Shown: in pieces, positions 1 through 11,408 of the stretch
Layout: every line of letters starts with the position of its first letter
How positions within the stretch are numbered: the stretch's first letter is position 1
Source of the DNA: Beta vulgaris subsp. vulgaris
Taxonomy: Eukaryota; Streptophyta; Magnoliopsida; Caryophyllales; Amaranthaceae
Assembly: GCF_026745355.1 (NCBI RefSeq)
Contig: NC_079206.1
Location: 23,181,399-23,245,398 of the forward strand
Reading direction: 5' to 3'
DNA length: 64,000 nucleotides
Notes under the pieces: generated by a model
Seen by the model: only the letters and a program-made list of their open reading frames with translations
Told to the model about the DNA's origin: nothing
Database searches by the model: none
Program-made: the position numbers and the translations under genes

Positions 1-1080
1 CGAAATTCAACCTAAAAATTAAACAAAAGTAAAACTAAATTGAATCTAAAAAATGAACGAAAATACAACGAGAATAAGATATTATTCTTCTTCAATTTCG
101 TTCTTTGTCAGATCTAAAAAATACAAGACTAAGATAAAAAAAATTGAACCTAAAAATCAACAAAATCAGATCTAAGCAAGCTGAAGAAATGCTCGAACTG
201 GAAGTCACGAAATTTCTGGAATTCAGGCTCTTCCTCAGTTGTTCTTTGTGAAATATTCGAATACAAACGAGGAGGTCTTCAAACAGATCTGAAAAAAATG
301 AAAAATAGCTAAAAATTAAGACATGCGAAAAACAAGAAAAAAGAAAAATAAACAAATTACCTTATTCTTGGAGTGCGAAAAAAAAAAACGATTGCAATTC
401 ACGAAGATCTTCAATTTGAACGAATGTTTGCTGAACAAACGAAGAGGTCGCCGGAGATAATACTCGAAGATCTTCAATTTTCGTTGCGATTATACCAAAT
501 TTTCGCCGGAAATCTAACTCGAAAATGAATAATCAGATTTTTCGTTCCTTTTATACCAAATTTTTCGAGTTAGATTGCGCAATTGTAGATCTGAGAACGA
601 AGTTTTTTTTGCGATAATACCTATTTTTCGCCGGAAAGAGAGAGAGTTTGAGGGTGAGAGAGAGGGAGAGAGAGAGACGGTTTTGAGGGTGAGAGGGTGA
701 GAGAGAGACGGGGGGGGGGTTGAGTGTTTGAGGGTGAGAGAGAGAGTGAAGGGGGGCGGTTTGAGAGAGAGAGAGAAGGGTGAGAGTTGAGAGGGTATTT
801 TTAGGGTTTGAGAGGTGCGTGCATGCTATAAGTGATTCCCGTAAAAACAAATATAAGTGATTGGGCTGATGTGCGTCGGATGGGCCAAGGGGTCCGACGC
901 ACATTAGCCTTTTGCAACACACCTACATAACGTGCGACGCACATTCCGGGCACCAGTTGGGAGATTTTTGTGATTTGCGTCGCACAGTTTCCCACATGCG
1001 ACGCAAATCATAACTGTGCGTCGTTTCCGTTTCAGTGCGACGCAATTGAGGGGACGCAAATCGTCCTTTTTCTACTAGTG
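1..1080. mobile_element. CACTA-0, right-hand part of a CACTA transposon
   Basis: The segment ends at 1080 in TTTTTCTACTAGTG, the inverted form of a CACTA terminus (CACTAGTAGAAAAA). Before it lie inverted subterminal repeats built on TGCGTCG/CGACGCA, including a short hairpin at about 870-902. A GA-rich tract (about 640-790) is a CT-rich, leader-like stretch on the minus strand. Immediately after 1080 the sequence reads as gypsy reverse transcriptase, so the element was inserted into it; the 3-bp target copy on this side would be TTA (1081-1083). The left end is outside the window. I see no transposase gene here, so this part is probably from a non-autonomous copy. Family known: CACTA elements end in CACTA and make 3-bp duplications. 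Confidence 0.75.
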
Positions 1081-3673
1081 TTAGCTTTATGGACGCTTAT
1101 TCAGGTTTTCACCAGATTCCTATGTGACCAGAGGACCAAGACAAGACCTCGTTTATCACTGAAAAAGGTCTCTATGGGTGGCTAAGGATGCCTTTCGGCC
1201 TCCAAAATGCGCCAGTTACCTTTCTAAGGCTCATAAACACAGTCTTCCAACCGCAGTTGGAAAGTTTTTGGGGTTCCTGGTCGACCAAAGAGGAATTGAG
1301 GCGAACTCTGACAAGATTCAGGCGATTCTGGACATGACTTCTCCATCCAAAATTAAGGAAGTTCAACATTTGACAGGGTGTTTGGCAGCCCTCGGACGTT
1401 TACTTTCTAAATCCGGAGACAAGTGTCATCATTGCTTCGCAACAATAAAAAAGAATGCGAAATTCGAGTGGACGGAGGAGGCAGAGAAAGCTCTTCAGCA
1501 GGTAAAAAGAGCACCTCCGGCAGTTGCCTCGATTAATCAGTCCGGTTGAAGGAGACAAACTATTTGTATACCCGGCTGTATCGCCACATGCGGTTAGCGA
1601 TATTCTCCTGGCTGAAAGAGAGTCAGTGCAAATTCCCGTCTACTTTGTTAGCCATGTGCTAAAGGATGCTGAATGCAGGTATTCAATGGTAGAGAAATTC
1701 GGCCTGACACTGCTTATGGCCAGCCGGAAGCTAAGATCATACTTTCTAGCCCATAGTATTCTTGTCTATACTGTACAACCTCTGAAGCAAGTCCTGCACA
1801 AGATGGATGCCTCTGGACGAATGCTAAAGTGGGTTGTGGAGCTCAACATGTTTGACTTAGCATTTGAGCCTAGAAAAGCGATCAAGGGTCAAGAAGCTGA
1901 TTTCATTGTGGAGCTTACTCGACCTGCAATAGAGTTCTTCCAAGATCCAACAGAGGGAAAGCGGCATTGGACCCTTATGGTGGATGGATCGTCCACCGCC
2001 AATGGCTGTGGAGCTGGGATCATCTTGCAATCAACAGAGGGGGACAAATTTGATGTGCAATCAGATTTCAATTCCAGGCTTCAAACAATGAAGCAGAATA
2101 TGAGGCCCTCCTAGCCGGCATTAAAATGTGCAAAGCGGCAGGAGCCCTGGAAGAAGCAAAGACGGATTCTCTGCTGGTGGTTATTCAAGTCAATGGGGAC
2201 TTTGAATGCAAGGAGGCGTCCATGGGTAAATACATGAAGCTGATTCAGGAAGAAATAAAACACTAAAGCGATTTGTGCTCGACCAAGTTCCAAGGTCGGA
2301 GAATCATCAAGCCGATGCTGTCTCAAAATTAACCAGTTCGGCCGAAGGAGATGTGCCGAGAACTGTGTTTTGGGAGGTAACGCCGGCAAAGAGTATCGAT
2401 CAAAAGGAAGTTTTGTTCCTAAGCCGGGGAAATGTTTGGATGGACCCCATCATTGAATACAAGAAAACAGGACGCCTGTCCACTGATCCCTTATAAGCTA
2501 AGTATGTAAAAGTAAGGGACAAGTGGTTTGAGCTCTGGGATGAGACTTTATACAAAAAAGCATTTAACCGGCCACTCCTCAAGTGCATTACAAGAGAGGA
2601 CGAATTAGATGTCTTGAAAGAGCTGCATGAAGGAGCTTGTGCTTCCCACATTGGGGGAAGGGCATTAAGAGAAAAGGCATTAACGACAGGGTATTACTGG
2701 CCCACCTTAAAGGAGGACGCTCTGCTTTATGCAAAAAAGTGTTATAGTTGTCAAAGGCATGACAACATATATCAAAAGCCGTCCAATGATTTGACTCTAA
2801 TTCTTTTCCCTCTTCCCTTCGCTAAGTGGGGAATGGATATCCCGGGGCCATTTCCTGTAGCGGCCGGCCATAAATAATTTGTGATAGTAGAAGTAGACTA
2901 CTTCACAAAATGGGTGGAAACTGAAGCTATGAGAGGAATCACCACCAATGATGTAAAGGGGTTCGTCTGGAAGAACCTCATTACATGATTTGGGATGCCT
3001 CAGTCTATTGTCTTTGACAATGGACCACAGTTTGAAACGCCCAAGCTCCAAGAATGGCTGGGCGATCAGGGCATTAAAGCCCACTTTTGCTGCTGTTGCT
3101 CATCCTCAAGCGAATGGGCAGGTTAAAGCCTTCAACAAAATTCTCTCAAGTGGCATAAAAAAGAAGCTAGACAATGCTAAGGGGTTGTGGGTAGAAGAGT
3201 TACAGTTGGTTCTTTGGTCAATCAGAACAACGACCAAGAACTCAACTAGAGAAACTCCATTTATGCTCGTCTATGGCTCAGAAGCCGTTCTTCCCATTGA
3301 TATTGAAGAACTAACTCTGCAGGTCATGCTTTATTCAGAAGACGCTAACTGGGATGCTCTTCGGACAACCTTGGATCAAGTTCCTGAAGTAAGGGGCAAT
3401 GCTCTGCTAAGAATGCAGTTGTATAAATTGAGAATGGCTCGAGAGTTCAACAAACGGGTGGCTAGGCAGCCTTTGAAGAAGGGAGACCTCGTCCTAAGGA
3501 AAATGGAAGCGATCGGCCGGGCCAAAGAAATAGTTAAGCTCACACCAATCTGGGAAGGACCTAACAAGATAATCCAAGAAGTTCAGGGTGATACCTTTCG
3601 TCTGGAAGATATGGACGGCCGTTCTGTTCCCTGGACGTGGAACTCAGACACTTTGAAAAGATATTACATTTGA
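1081..3673 (+). pseudogene. Tat pol remnant: RT, RNase H, second RNase H, integrase
   Basis: Reverse transcriptase begins mid-domain with MDAYSGFHQIPM and RMPFGLQNAP (1089-1240), then jumps near 1258 to GKFLGFLVDQRGIEAN. The stretch that should hold the catalytic YxDD motif is deleted. RNase H follows (about 1550-1930), then the second RNase H (about 1970-2330), which is frameshifted near 2090. Integrase has the zinc-binding H-H-C-C region (2620-2760) and a core with VDYFTKW (D) and DNGPQF (D). The last catalytic position reads NGQVKAFNKI, so the expected Glu is Lys. There are stops at 2494, 2875 and 2986. The C-terminal region 2990-3673 is open to its natural stop. It cannot make a working enzyme. 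Confidence 0.85.
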
Positions 3674-4685
3674 TGTAATTGAAGAAGTGTAATCTCTTGC
3701 TAACTAGGTGCCATAAGCACATTAATGAAAAAGTAGAAATGTATACATGTACCTTGGCTCTCAGCCAAGCAAAATTCATATAATACAAATCTACTTCCCT
3801 GCCATGACTGTCTCTTTGTTTGTTATGTATGTCTTATTATTTGTTTAAAGGCACATGCCATCGGCCAAGCCGACATTCAAAAAAGAGCAACAAAACAAAA
3901 ACACCTTCTATTAGGAGATCGGTCAACATGTCAAAATCCTATAAAGGATAGCACATGACGAAGGCTGTTAATTGGTTAACTTAAAGAGTTAACATCTCCT
4001 AAATGAAGGCGGCTAGAATTAGGACGCTTTAGTAAAAGGGTCTTACTTTCCGTCCAAAGGCCATTCACTGAGATAACCACCTTAGTAAAGGAATACGTTA
4101 TTTCAAACTTTAACAAGGATGGACGGATTGCTACAATCTTAGTTATATCTTGCATAAGTATACCATGGTCACTCTCCTTCTTAGAGAAGAGAAAAATTAT
4201 TAAAATTTCTTCGTCCAAGAAGGGGGGCATACAGGCTAAATATACTAATGCAAGTAACAAGACGTCCTTGTGCAGAGACAAGTATTAGTATAGATTTTGA
4301 AGTAAAGTTCTGGCTAACAACTTCTGAGTTTCAGGCCGAACAGTTTTTTAACTTGGTATCATTATTCTTATAATTGGATTAAGTTGAGGATAATGGCATC
4401 CTTGGCATGAACAAGTTGATTATAAAGGCCGAAGAGTTTTTTAACTTGGCATCATTATTCTTATAATTGGATTAAGTTGAGGATAATGACATCTTCGGCC
4501 GGAACAAGTTGATTATAAAGGTTATCTGGGTTAAAATTCTGAAGTAATAAGTGAAAAAAGAAACTCTTTATAAAAGAGCAAAAGAAGAGTACAACCTAGT
4601 CTAAAAGATTACAATCTAGTCTAAAGACCAAAAAATACAACACTAAGTACAAAAGGCCTACGACCAAGACTGAGGAAAGAAAAAG
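3674..4685. other. Tat spacer between pol and antisense gene
   Basis: There is no supported gene here. The segment lies between the end of integrase and the 3' end of the antisense gene. It holds a two-copy 93-bp tandem repeat (4334-4519). The antisense transcript and the pol transcript would converge in this spacer. Confidence 0.6.
4334..4519. repeat. Two-copy 93-bp tandem repeat in the Tat element
   Basis: Unit 1 is 4334-4426 and unit 2 is 4427-4519. Both start GGCCGAA and share TTTTTTAACTTGG, CATTATTCTTATAATTGG and GTTGATTATAAAGG in order, with a handful of substitutions. Retand-type Tat elements are known to carry an amplified tandem repeat in the 3' region; whether this is the same repeat cannot be decided here. 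Confidence 0.85.
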
Positions 4686-7626
4686 CTAAGCGTCTGGAGG
4701 AGTGTTGGTATCATCAGCCTGGGCTTCGGGGTCAGCATCTTCCTCTTCTTCTTCATCGTCCGAAGACTCTTGGAACATTGGAGGTTCCTTCTTAGCTAAG
4801 TTGGCTTTGTGAAGACTTTCCTGAAAATCTAGCCAACGAACATATCTGGGAATGCCGTCCTCTTTGGCCAGCATTTTAAAGGCCTTCACAGCCAAGGACT
4901 TTGAAGTATCAATCACTTCATTCAGACCTTCCTTGGCCGACTCAAAAGTTGCCTTAGCCTCCTCTATCAGCGCGTGGTTTTTAGCACGAAGATAGCGGTT
5001 CTCTCTTCAGAGCTCCGCGGCCGCCAACAGGGCTACGTTTCTTTCGTCTTTGAGAGGCAGCTCAAGGGCAGCCCTCTCGTCTAGTAGCTCCGTCAGGTGA
5101 ACTAGGTATCTCTTATTATCGGCCTCCATCTCGGCCGAGCGTTTCTCCCAAGCCTCTCTAGACTGGCGGTGCAGTACTTCCTGCTTGGCCATGGAGAACT
5201 GAGCCTGGTCCGCCGCTTTGGTAGCGTCCCAGACGATTTGCTTGTTTCCTTTCCAGAGAAGTCTTGCCCAGTCCTCAGTTTTATGCTGCGAGCAAAGAGC
5301 TGAAAAAGGAAGGATGAAGTTATGTTAGGACGATCGCAAAAACAAGCAAAATATGCCAAGTATGGAAATAAGACGGCAAGAGAATGAGAAATGTACCTCA
5401 GCAGCTAGTTGGGACATGTAGCCTACATGCCCAGAGAAAGCTCCTCTCCAGCCTTTGATGTATTCCTCATGGAAGCATTTGAAGAGCTCCTGTTTGAGCT
5501 TCTCACGTTCGGCCGAGGTCATCCTCGCAAAGGCCGCCGAGGACTCGTCGTCCGACAATGTGGGAGAACCGTCAGGAGCTGCTTCAGCCGTCCCTTTCCC
5601 CTTATATGAAAGATGAGACTCGTCAGTATTCCTAACGGGTATAACCACGACCAGCTTGTTGGACGGACTCATCGGACGCCCTCCGACATGTAAAGTTCTA
5701 ACAATATTAGAGTAGTAAGACTTACCAGAAGATCGAGAAGTCGACCTATAGGCTTTGGGCATCTGAGATACCAGCTTTGCTACCGGCCCAGAGAAAGCTG
5801 ACCCATCCAAAGCCGCGTCCGGCTGAGTAGATGGTTTCTTTGTCTCTCCAGCCCCGTCCAAAAGTGCAACCGCGCCCGGTTGCTCGGAAGTAAGGGGGAG
5901 TGCTGACTTAACTGGGCCAACATACATAACCAAGGCCCTCTCCTCGGTAGTAGGAGGAACCTCCTCGGCCGAAGGAGGAAACTCAACCTTTGGCAAAGAA
6001 GGCCGAGTGGTTTTCTTCTTTTTGGCCGTAAAGCCTTTGGATTTTTTTTGGGCGGTGGGGCATCTCCCGTTGCGGCCGACCTCTTCTTAGAAGCCGCCCT
6101 CTCCGCCAACGCCTCAGACGTTGGGGCATTTTTCTGAAAAAGAAACCAAGTAAAAACATAAGCGGCAAAGAAAAAAAAAGAAAGAGAAAAAATAAACCCG
6201 TCCTAAAATGGTAGGGCTTTAGCATGAACGAGGCTCTGTCAAAAAGGGAGCCCGTCCATCAAAGGTTAAGAAAGGAGGAAGAGATATTCTCCGTGGAAGG
6301 AAGTCGTCCAAGTATCTTCTGGACGTCTTCCCTTCTAAGAAAAATCAGAAACTTGGTCGAGTTCCCCAGTGGGGCAGGGTCTGTCTGGACAATATATAGT
6401 ACTCGTCCAAGAGTTCAACATGATGATTTCCGGACGAGTCCTGTGGGTTGTAGGAAGTCGGCCAAGTGATCCATGGACGACTTCCTTCTTAAAGAAAGGG
6501 TTCATCCAAACAAAAAATTTTCAGGGCAACTCTGGCCGAATCTGTATGAAAAGAAAGAGCATGATTAGGCAAATTTAGTCATTGGACGAAAGCATTTACT
6601 TGGAAAAAATATCAGTATTATACCTCTATCCTGGACCCACCGCAAGCTGGCGGCGACCAAGAAGTTATCGTGGTAAAACATCTCCTTAAAGGGGATCCAG
6701 TTGGAAAGACCCTTAAAAGAGGAATTACTGATGGAATACTCCGATACTCTGAAGTATTCCATCATTTCTTCGGTCGAGGTACTCTCCAGCTCCAGGTAGG
6801 ACGCTGTTCGTCCAGTATTGGTGGTCGCCCGACCTAAGTACCAGTACCGTCTTGCCACAGCTTCATTAGGTGCCTGGACGAACATGAATTCTGCCTTCCA
6901 GGCATGCATCTTGGACATTTTGTCCCAAGATATCAGGAAGCCCTAACGATTGCATACGCTGAACCAGGCTCCGTCCACTGTCTTGGGAACCTTAGAGACA
7001 TAATGTATTTGGGAGAAGGCAGCCAAGGAAGGGTCAACGCCTTTCAACTCGCAAAGGGTTAAGAAAGTTAGGATGTTTTGCCAAGAGTTTGGGGCAAGTT
7101 GGTTATGGCCGATGCTGTAGTATTGAAGAAGGCGGCTAATAAAGGGATGCAAGGGAAATCGTAACCCGACATCCAAAGCCCGCTGATAGACAACAAAATG
7201 GCCAGAAGGAGCACTAAGTATAGTGTCTTCCCGATCAAGAAGAACAAAACGGTACCCCGGCATAGGCATAGCCGAGGAAAAGTGTCCAAGGTTGGGGCCT
7301 ACTCGTCCTAGCCAACTATTGTCCGCCAGGATGAACCTAGGGTCAGACAAGGGGCCAAGGCGGCATCTGATCTCAAAAGAAGTAGTGGACGGCTCCTCTG
7401 AGTCGCTAGACGGATTAGAGGAGACCACCTCATTGGCCTCGTCCGTCGCCATATCTTGTTCGGACGGGCTGGGTTCTGAAGACTCTTTGATAAGATGTTC
7501 CTCCTGGACGCTTCCGAGAGAAGTATTTTGGCTTGCTGGCCGGGCGCTTTGAACTTCGCACTCCTCGTCAGCAGGAATTCGTCCGGTTGATACCTCCATT
7601 TCTGAGCTGGAGGCCGGAAGGTTCAC
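4686..7626 (-). pseudogene. Antisense spliced gene of the Tat element (putative gypsy-type transposon domain)
   Basis: This gene runs opposite to pol. Exon A (about 7626-6624) encodes an acidic leader, then a domain with PLHPFISRLLQYYSIGHNQL and LTFLTLCELKGVDPSLAAF, which resembles the plant 'putative gypsy type transposon' domain (Pfam Transposase_28). It ends at donor AG|GTATAA. Exon B (6133-5397) starts after a CAG acceptor and is basic then Ser/Pro-rich; it ends at GAG|GTACAT. Exon C (5299-4686) is a coiled-coil-like helix ending in an acidic tail (DDEEEEEDADPEAQ). Defects are an in-frame TAG at about 6941, a frameshift in the A8 run near 6050, and an in-frame TGA at 5004-5006 with the frame continuing beyond it. 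The true start is uncertain: the frame is open from 7626, the first ATG is at 7599, and a separate short exon starting at ATG 7847 is possible. Function unknown. Confidence 0.7.
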
Positions 7627-8278
7627 CCCTCGTCTAATGCGAGCTGTTTGATTGACGCGCGCCAGATTACCTGCACAGGTAAAGACTAGGTCGTCGGACT
7701 TTGCCGTCCATGTCCAAAATAATAAATTGCATGGCCGGTTGAGATAGGCCCAACTATAGAATGTGCCGAAGAAGAAATACTCTCTATTCTAGGGTCAAGA
7801 CCAACCCTTGAGCGGCCGGGAATGTTCGATGAAGAAGACGAATTCATTTTTTCTTAAAAAATGTGAAAGTACAAGATAAGAAGTAAACATAGGAAAAGGA
7901 TACCTGTTGAAAGTGCTCGGACGGATGGAAAGGACGAGCTGGACGAAACCTTGGACGAGTTGAAAACACTTAGCAAGATTTTGGACGAACACTCTTTCTC
8001 TCTCTAAAGTTAAGTAAAAATGGGGCAAAGTCTCTCTCTCTGTAGAAAATCTCTCAAAGATATAAAAGTGATTTCAGAAACGACAAAGGGACATATTTAT
8101 AGAGGGGTGAAAAAGACCTCCCCTCCTTATAAAAATAATTGTTACATGCCAAAACCCTTGAAGGTTGACCTGATGAGACCGGCTAAATGGCGTCCTTTTT
8201 ATCTTGAAAAAAGACAGTTCTCGTCGGTTAAAAGAGGATACCAACTGTCTTGGCGCCGAAATGGTAAACTCCTCTTTT
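7627..8278. other. 5' region of the antisense gene, up to the polypurine tract
   Basis: On the minus strand this segment holds a TATA-like box (8094-8101), CT-rich leader sequence near 8000-8050 and a short reading frame from ATG 7847 (starting MNSSSSSNIPGRSRVG). It would serve as promoter and leader of the antisense gene. No plus-strand gene is supported. Confidence 0.5.
8094..8101 (-). promoter_or_regulatory. TATA box candidate for the antisense gene
   Basis: The minus strand reads TATAAATA here, about 470 bases upstream of the first in-frame stretch of the antisense gene and followed by a CT-rich leader. Its placement between the 3' LTR and the gene suggests that the gene has its own promoter. 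No transcript evidence is available. Confidence 0.45.
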
Positions 8279-8288
8279 AAGGGGCAAA
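8279..8288 (+). promoter_or_regulatory. Polypurine tract of the Tat element
   Basis: AAGGGGCAAA lies directly before the LTR start TGTTGTAG. This is the expected plus-strand primer site for reverse transcription. Confidence 0.75.
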
Positions 8289-8917
8289 TGTTGTAGCCTA
8301 AAAATCAGCGGCTATAAATGTGACACATGGCCCCATCACAGCCCTACAAGTGGCACTTTTCTACTGTGGTAAAGTACATGGATCATAAGCTTGTATGGAC
8401 TAGAGTACACTTTTCTGAAGAAAGGTGTACTAAAACCCTTCTTATGGCCTAAACTGTACTTAGGCCTAGTAAACACAAAGAGCATCTTTGTGTAAAAGGG
8501 TGATTTGTACTCTCCAATCAGTGATCGCCATGCCAGGTGTCATAACATTATTTCTTAGCCAATCAGATGCTCCCAAATTAGGGTGACATTAAAGTACATC
8601 AGTCATTTCAGACACTATAAATAGTCCTTGAAATCAGGGGAAAGGTACGTTTTTCAGAGCATAGTACTGTTATTCTACCATAAATACTCTCTCTCTTTAC
8701 TTTTTCTCTCTAAAAGTTCCTTCATACTCCTAATACCTGACTTAAGCTTCGGAGGGGGAGATACCGCCCAAACCTCCAAGGTGGGTCCCTTTTTGCAGGT
8801 CTGAAGGCGGAGCTCAAGTTCGGGATTTGAGTTTTGACATTGTTGCACAAGTCTCCTATTTTAAAACATACTGTTGGGGATAGTAGTATTTACTTACGAG
8901 TCTAGCACTACGTAACA
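8289..8917 (+). repeat. 3' LTR of the Tat element (629 bp)
   Basis: It begins TGTTGTAG after the polypurine tract and ends CTACGTAACA, so the ends are imperfect inverted repeats with TG...CA. A TATAAATA box at 8616-8623 sits at a plausible promoter position, with a CT-rich tract (8685-8710) after it. The paired 5' LTR is outside the window, so the right boundary rests on the terminal motif alone. Confidence 0.7.
8616..8623 (+). promoter_or_regulatory. TATA box in the Tat LTR
   Basis: TATAAATA lies in the middle of the LTR and is followed about 60 bases on by a CT-rich tract, as expected for the U3/R boundary of a plant LTR. Confidence 0.55.
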
Positions 8918-11155
8918 GGTCTTTTTTGTTTTCACTCTCTACATCTTTCTTCTCTAAAAATTATCTAGGAGTTCGTAAATTGAGAAGTGTAGTGAGTAAT
9001 ATGAAACGGAGGAAGTATTTAAGTAACTGAATTATGGTAATGTTCCACTTCAACAGTAAAATATTCATTTTCATAATTGAGTTCAGGTAATGTTTTACTC
9101 CAATAGTAAGATGTTCGATTTCGTAAGTAACCTCTTTTAATGTTCTATTTCAAAATTAAAAATGTTCGTTTTCTTAAATAAATTCCTGTAATGTTCTATT
9201 TCAACGGTATAATATTCGTTTTTGTTCTCATAAATGTTCTACTTTGCGTAATGGGAGCATAATCCACGGATTATAATAATTGATGAGACCTTTGTCCCTA
9301 CATAATTCTAGGGGATTGAGTTAACATTCCATAATATTTTCCATCATTTGAAAATTTGAACCTACATGATACTCCATTTCTTTTTTTTTTCTTTTATCGT
9401 TCTCACTTAGAATCTTGACACTATTCATACTAAGTGAGAATTTTCTCAATTTTTTTCAATTTATAAGAAAAAATATAGTCATGTGGAATCTTGTTTGATT
9501 CGTCTCAATGATTACATTATTAATATTCAATCGTTATAATTTTCACTAATATATGATGAAAGATATTTAATTTCAAATATGTACATTGGGAGATGTGTAC
9601 AGGAAAGTGAGAAAGATAAAAAAACAGAGGGAGTACCAATTTTACCTACGTGGTAATATGAGAGAATTTACGTTGAAACTCAATCATAAACCTATCATAG
9701 CTCTCCCATTATTTTTTCAATGAATACACTTGCTTTATGGGAGTTCAAGTTTATAAACTTGATTAGTAGTACTTCCTTTGTTTTTCTAAATGTCACACTT
9801 TGACTTTTGTACTATTTACATTCTCTATTTTGACGGTATTTTTTTTTACAAATGTATAAATATAAAAGTTATCCTATCAAATGTCATTGGAATTATCTTA
9901 ATGAATATTTACAAAATATCAATTGTGGATAGATTTTATCTATACATTATTGAAGCTATTAATGGTCAAAGTTGTCCGCTGACAAGCTTAAAAGTCAAAC
10001 TATTCCACTTATGTAGCAATAGATGAAGCATTACCTAATCCGCCCCTAAACCCCACAAATCATATTTTAGTTCGCTCGTTCTGAAACGCGATTCGGTTGC
10101 ACACCAAATCGGTGGGGAACATGAACTAAATCGATAAAATTGGTATTCAAAATCAAGAGGAGCGAGGGAATGAGAGAAATTGTTAGGGTTTTGAAAAAAA
10201 AAACTAGATCCGAAAATTAGGCATTAAATTAAGAAGGAGAATGACACTTTGGGGCTTCATGCTTAATTTGAACTGAGCAAAGAAAATGAAGGAGAGCCAT
10301 AGAAGAAGAGGAAAGAATTGAAGATAAATAAGCGTCATAATTAATCTGAGCTGAAGCTTCATGGTCGACTTTTGAGTTGTGTGCTTTTTTTATAATCAGA
10401 AAAAGGGAGGACAAAGAGAGGGTATTAGTGAGAGAAAGATGTGTTTAATTTTATTATGTTAGTGATGGGGTTGGTCAAGGGTGAAGTACACGAGTTGTTT
10501 TTATGTTTAAATAAAATAATAGTGGGTGGTAACGATAGACCGAGAAGTGACTTTTATTTTAGATTAATTAATAAAAGTGAGACTGCTTTTTAAAGATGAA
10601 CAATAGACTCTTTTCTAAAGAGCTAACCCTTTTAGTTTTCTTCTCTTTCCTATGTAGTGCTAGTTTCAAAAATTAGAAGCTAAATTCGAATGGTTTCATT
10701 CGAAATCATTTTATATTAAAAAAATGACTTTAATAAATCAATATACTAAAAAATATATTATCACGTATTATGTCAATAAAATCCGTAAAAAAAAAAAAAC
10801 CTCCCGCGATCCAAGTTCTCTTGACTAGCGAATGGCATTCACGTACCCATTTAACGAATTAGGTAACATTGGCGGAAAGTATATAAATGACATATTAGCT
10901 TAGATATTGTTAGATCATCTAAAATATACTACTATAGTATATGTTTTCACTATGCTATTGCATACATATTAATTTACATAAACTATCTAAAACAAACAAG
11001 TTTACATTACAAATTCTATAAATCTAATGTTTTGAAACAAGTACGACAAATAAGATAGTAACTCCCAAAATGAAACAAGTCTAAAGATATAAAATTGATA
11101 AGCTTGTAGCAAAGAATGAAAAGGGTATATTAAATTTTTAAGTTGAATTTAATGC
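8918..11155. other. Gene-poor AT-rich interval
   Basis: I find no convincing coding region. The interval has a four-copy 50-bp tandem repeat (9038-9238) and a segment at about 9766-10025 whose ends look like a weak Stowaway-type MITE (CTTCCTTTGTTTTTCTAAATG at the left). Short open frames at 10224-10414 have no recognisable domain. Confidence 0.5.
9038..9238. repeat. Imperfect 50-bp tandem repeat, about four copies
   Basis: Units start with TAATGTT at 9038, 9088, 9138 and 9189. Each continues with a C/T-rich segment such as CTATTTCAA and then ATGTTCGTTTTC. The spacing of 50-51 bases is regular; copies are diverged. Confidence 0.8.
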
Positions 11156-11284
11156 ATGGCATTGTTGAGAAAGGTGTGGAAGCAGACTCCGGGAGTGAAG
11201 ATTGAGCATTGTAGTAGAGTCTATAACAGAGTGGCGGATGTGTTAGCCAAACATGGAAGGATTACGGATTGTAAAGTAATGTAG
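11156..11284 (+). pseudogene. RNase H fragment (plant non-LTR type)
   Basis: A 42-codon open stretch ends in a natural TAG and reads IEHCSRVYNRVADVLAKHGR. The pattern of His/Cys, Arg, Asn and ADxLAKxG matches the C-terminus of the RNase H domain found in plant LINE elements and in stand-alone RVT_3 proteins. The N-terminal part with the catalytic Asp/Glu residues is missing. Possible 3' UTR follows, with AATTAATAAAG near 11345. It is probably the 3' tail of a truncated LINE or of a decayed RVT_3 gene. The Ale-like copia element starts 124 bases downstream. Confidence 0.6.
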
Positions 11285-11408
11285 CTAGAATGTTTCCCCC
11301 ATCCCTAGTTATTGTATGGATATATATGTAACAGATTGTAATGAAATTAATAAAGCAGCTGTAGATACACCACAAGCTACCGTACATTCTGTTGTACCTT
11401 AGATATTC

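Larger units (their letters stand above)
1081..8917 (+). mobile_element. Tat-lineage Ty3-gypsy retrotransposon, 3' part
   Basis: The order is pol remnant (1081-3673), spacer with a 93-bp tandem repeat, antisense gene (4686-7626), polypurine tract (8279-8288) and 3' LTR (8289-8917). The lineage call rests on two points: a second, plant-type RNase H after the usual one (VDGSSTANGCGAGI near 1980), and a long spliced gene on the opposite strand between pol and the 3' LTR. Both are known for Tat elements such as Retand, Grande and Ogre relatives. The 5' part is outside the window, and CACTA-0 interrupts reverse transcriptase at 1080/1081. Downstream of the LTR, GGTCT (8918-8922) is the expected right copy of the target duplication, but its partner cannot be seen. 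Confidence 0.8.

Noticed and set aside
551..922. Open frame of 123 codons on the minus strand in CACTA-0
   Set aside because: It is Ser/Leu/Pro repeats translated from a GA/CT-rich tract and has no domain character.
9766..10025. Possible Stowaway-type MITE
   Set aside because: The left end resembles a Stowaway-like start and AAAGTCAAACTATTCCACTT near the right end is its rough inverse, but the ends are poorly matched and no clear TA duplication can be fixed.
10224..10414. Short hydrophobic open frames on the minus strand (one from ATG 10362)
   Set aside because: About 45-60 residues with no family match, no usable context and low-complexity surroundings.
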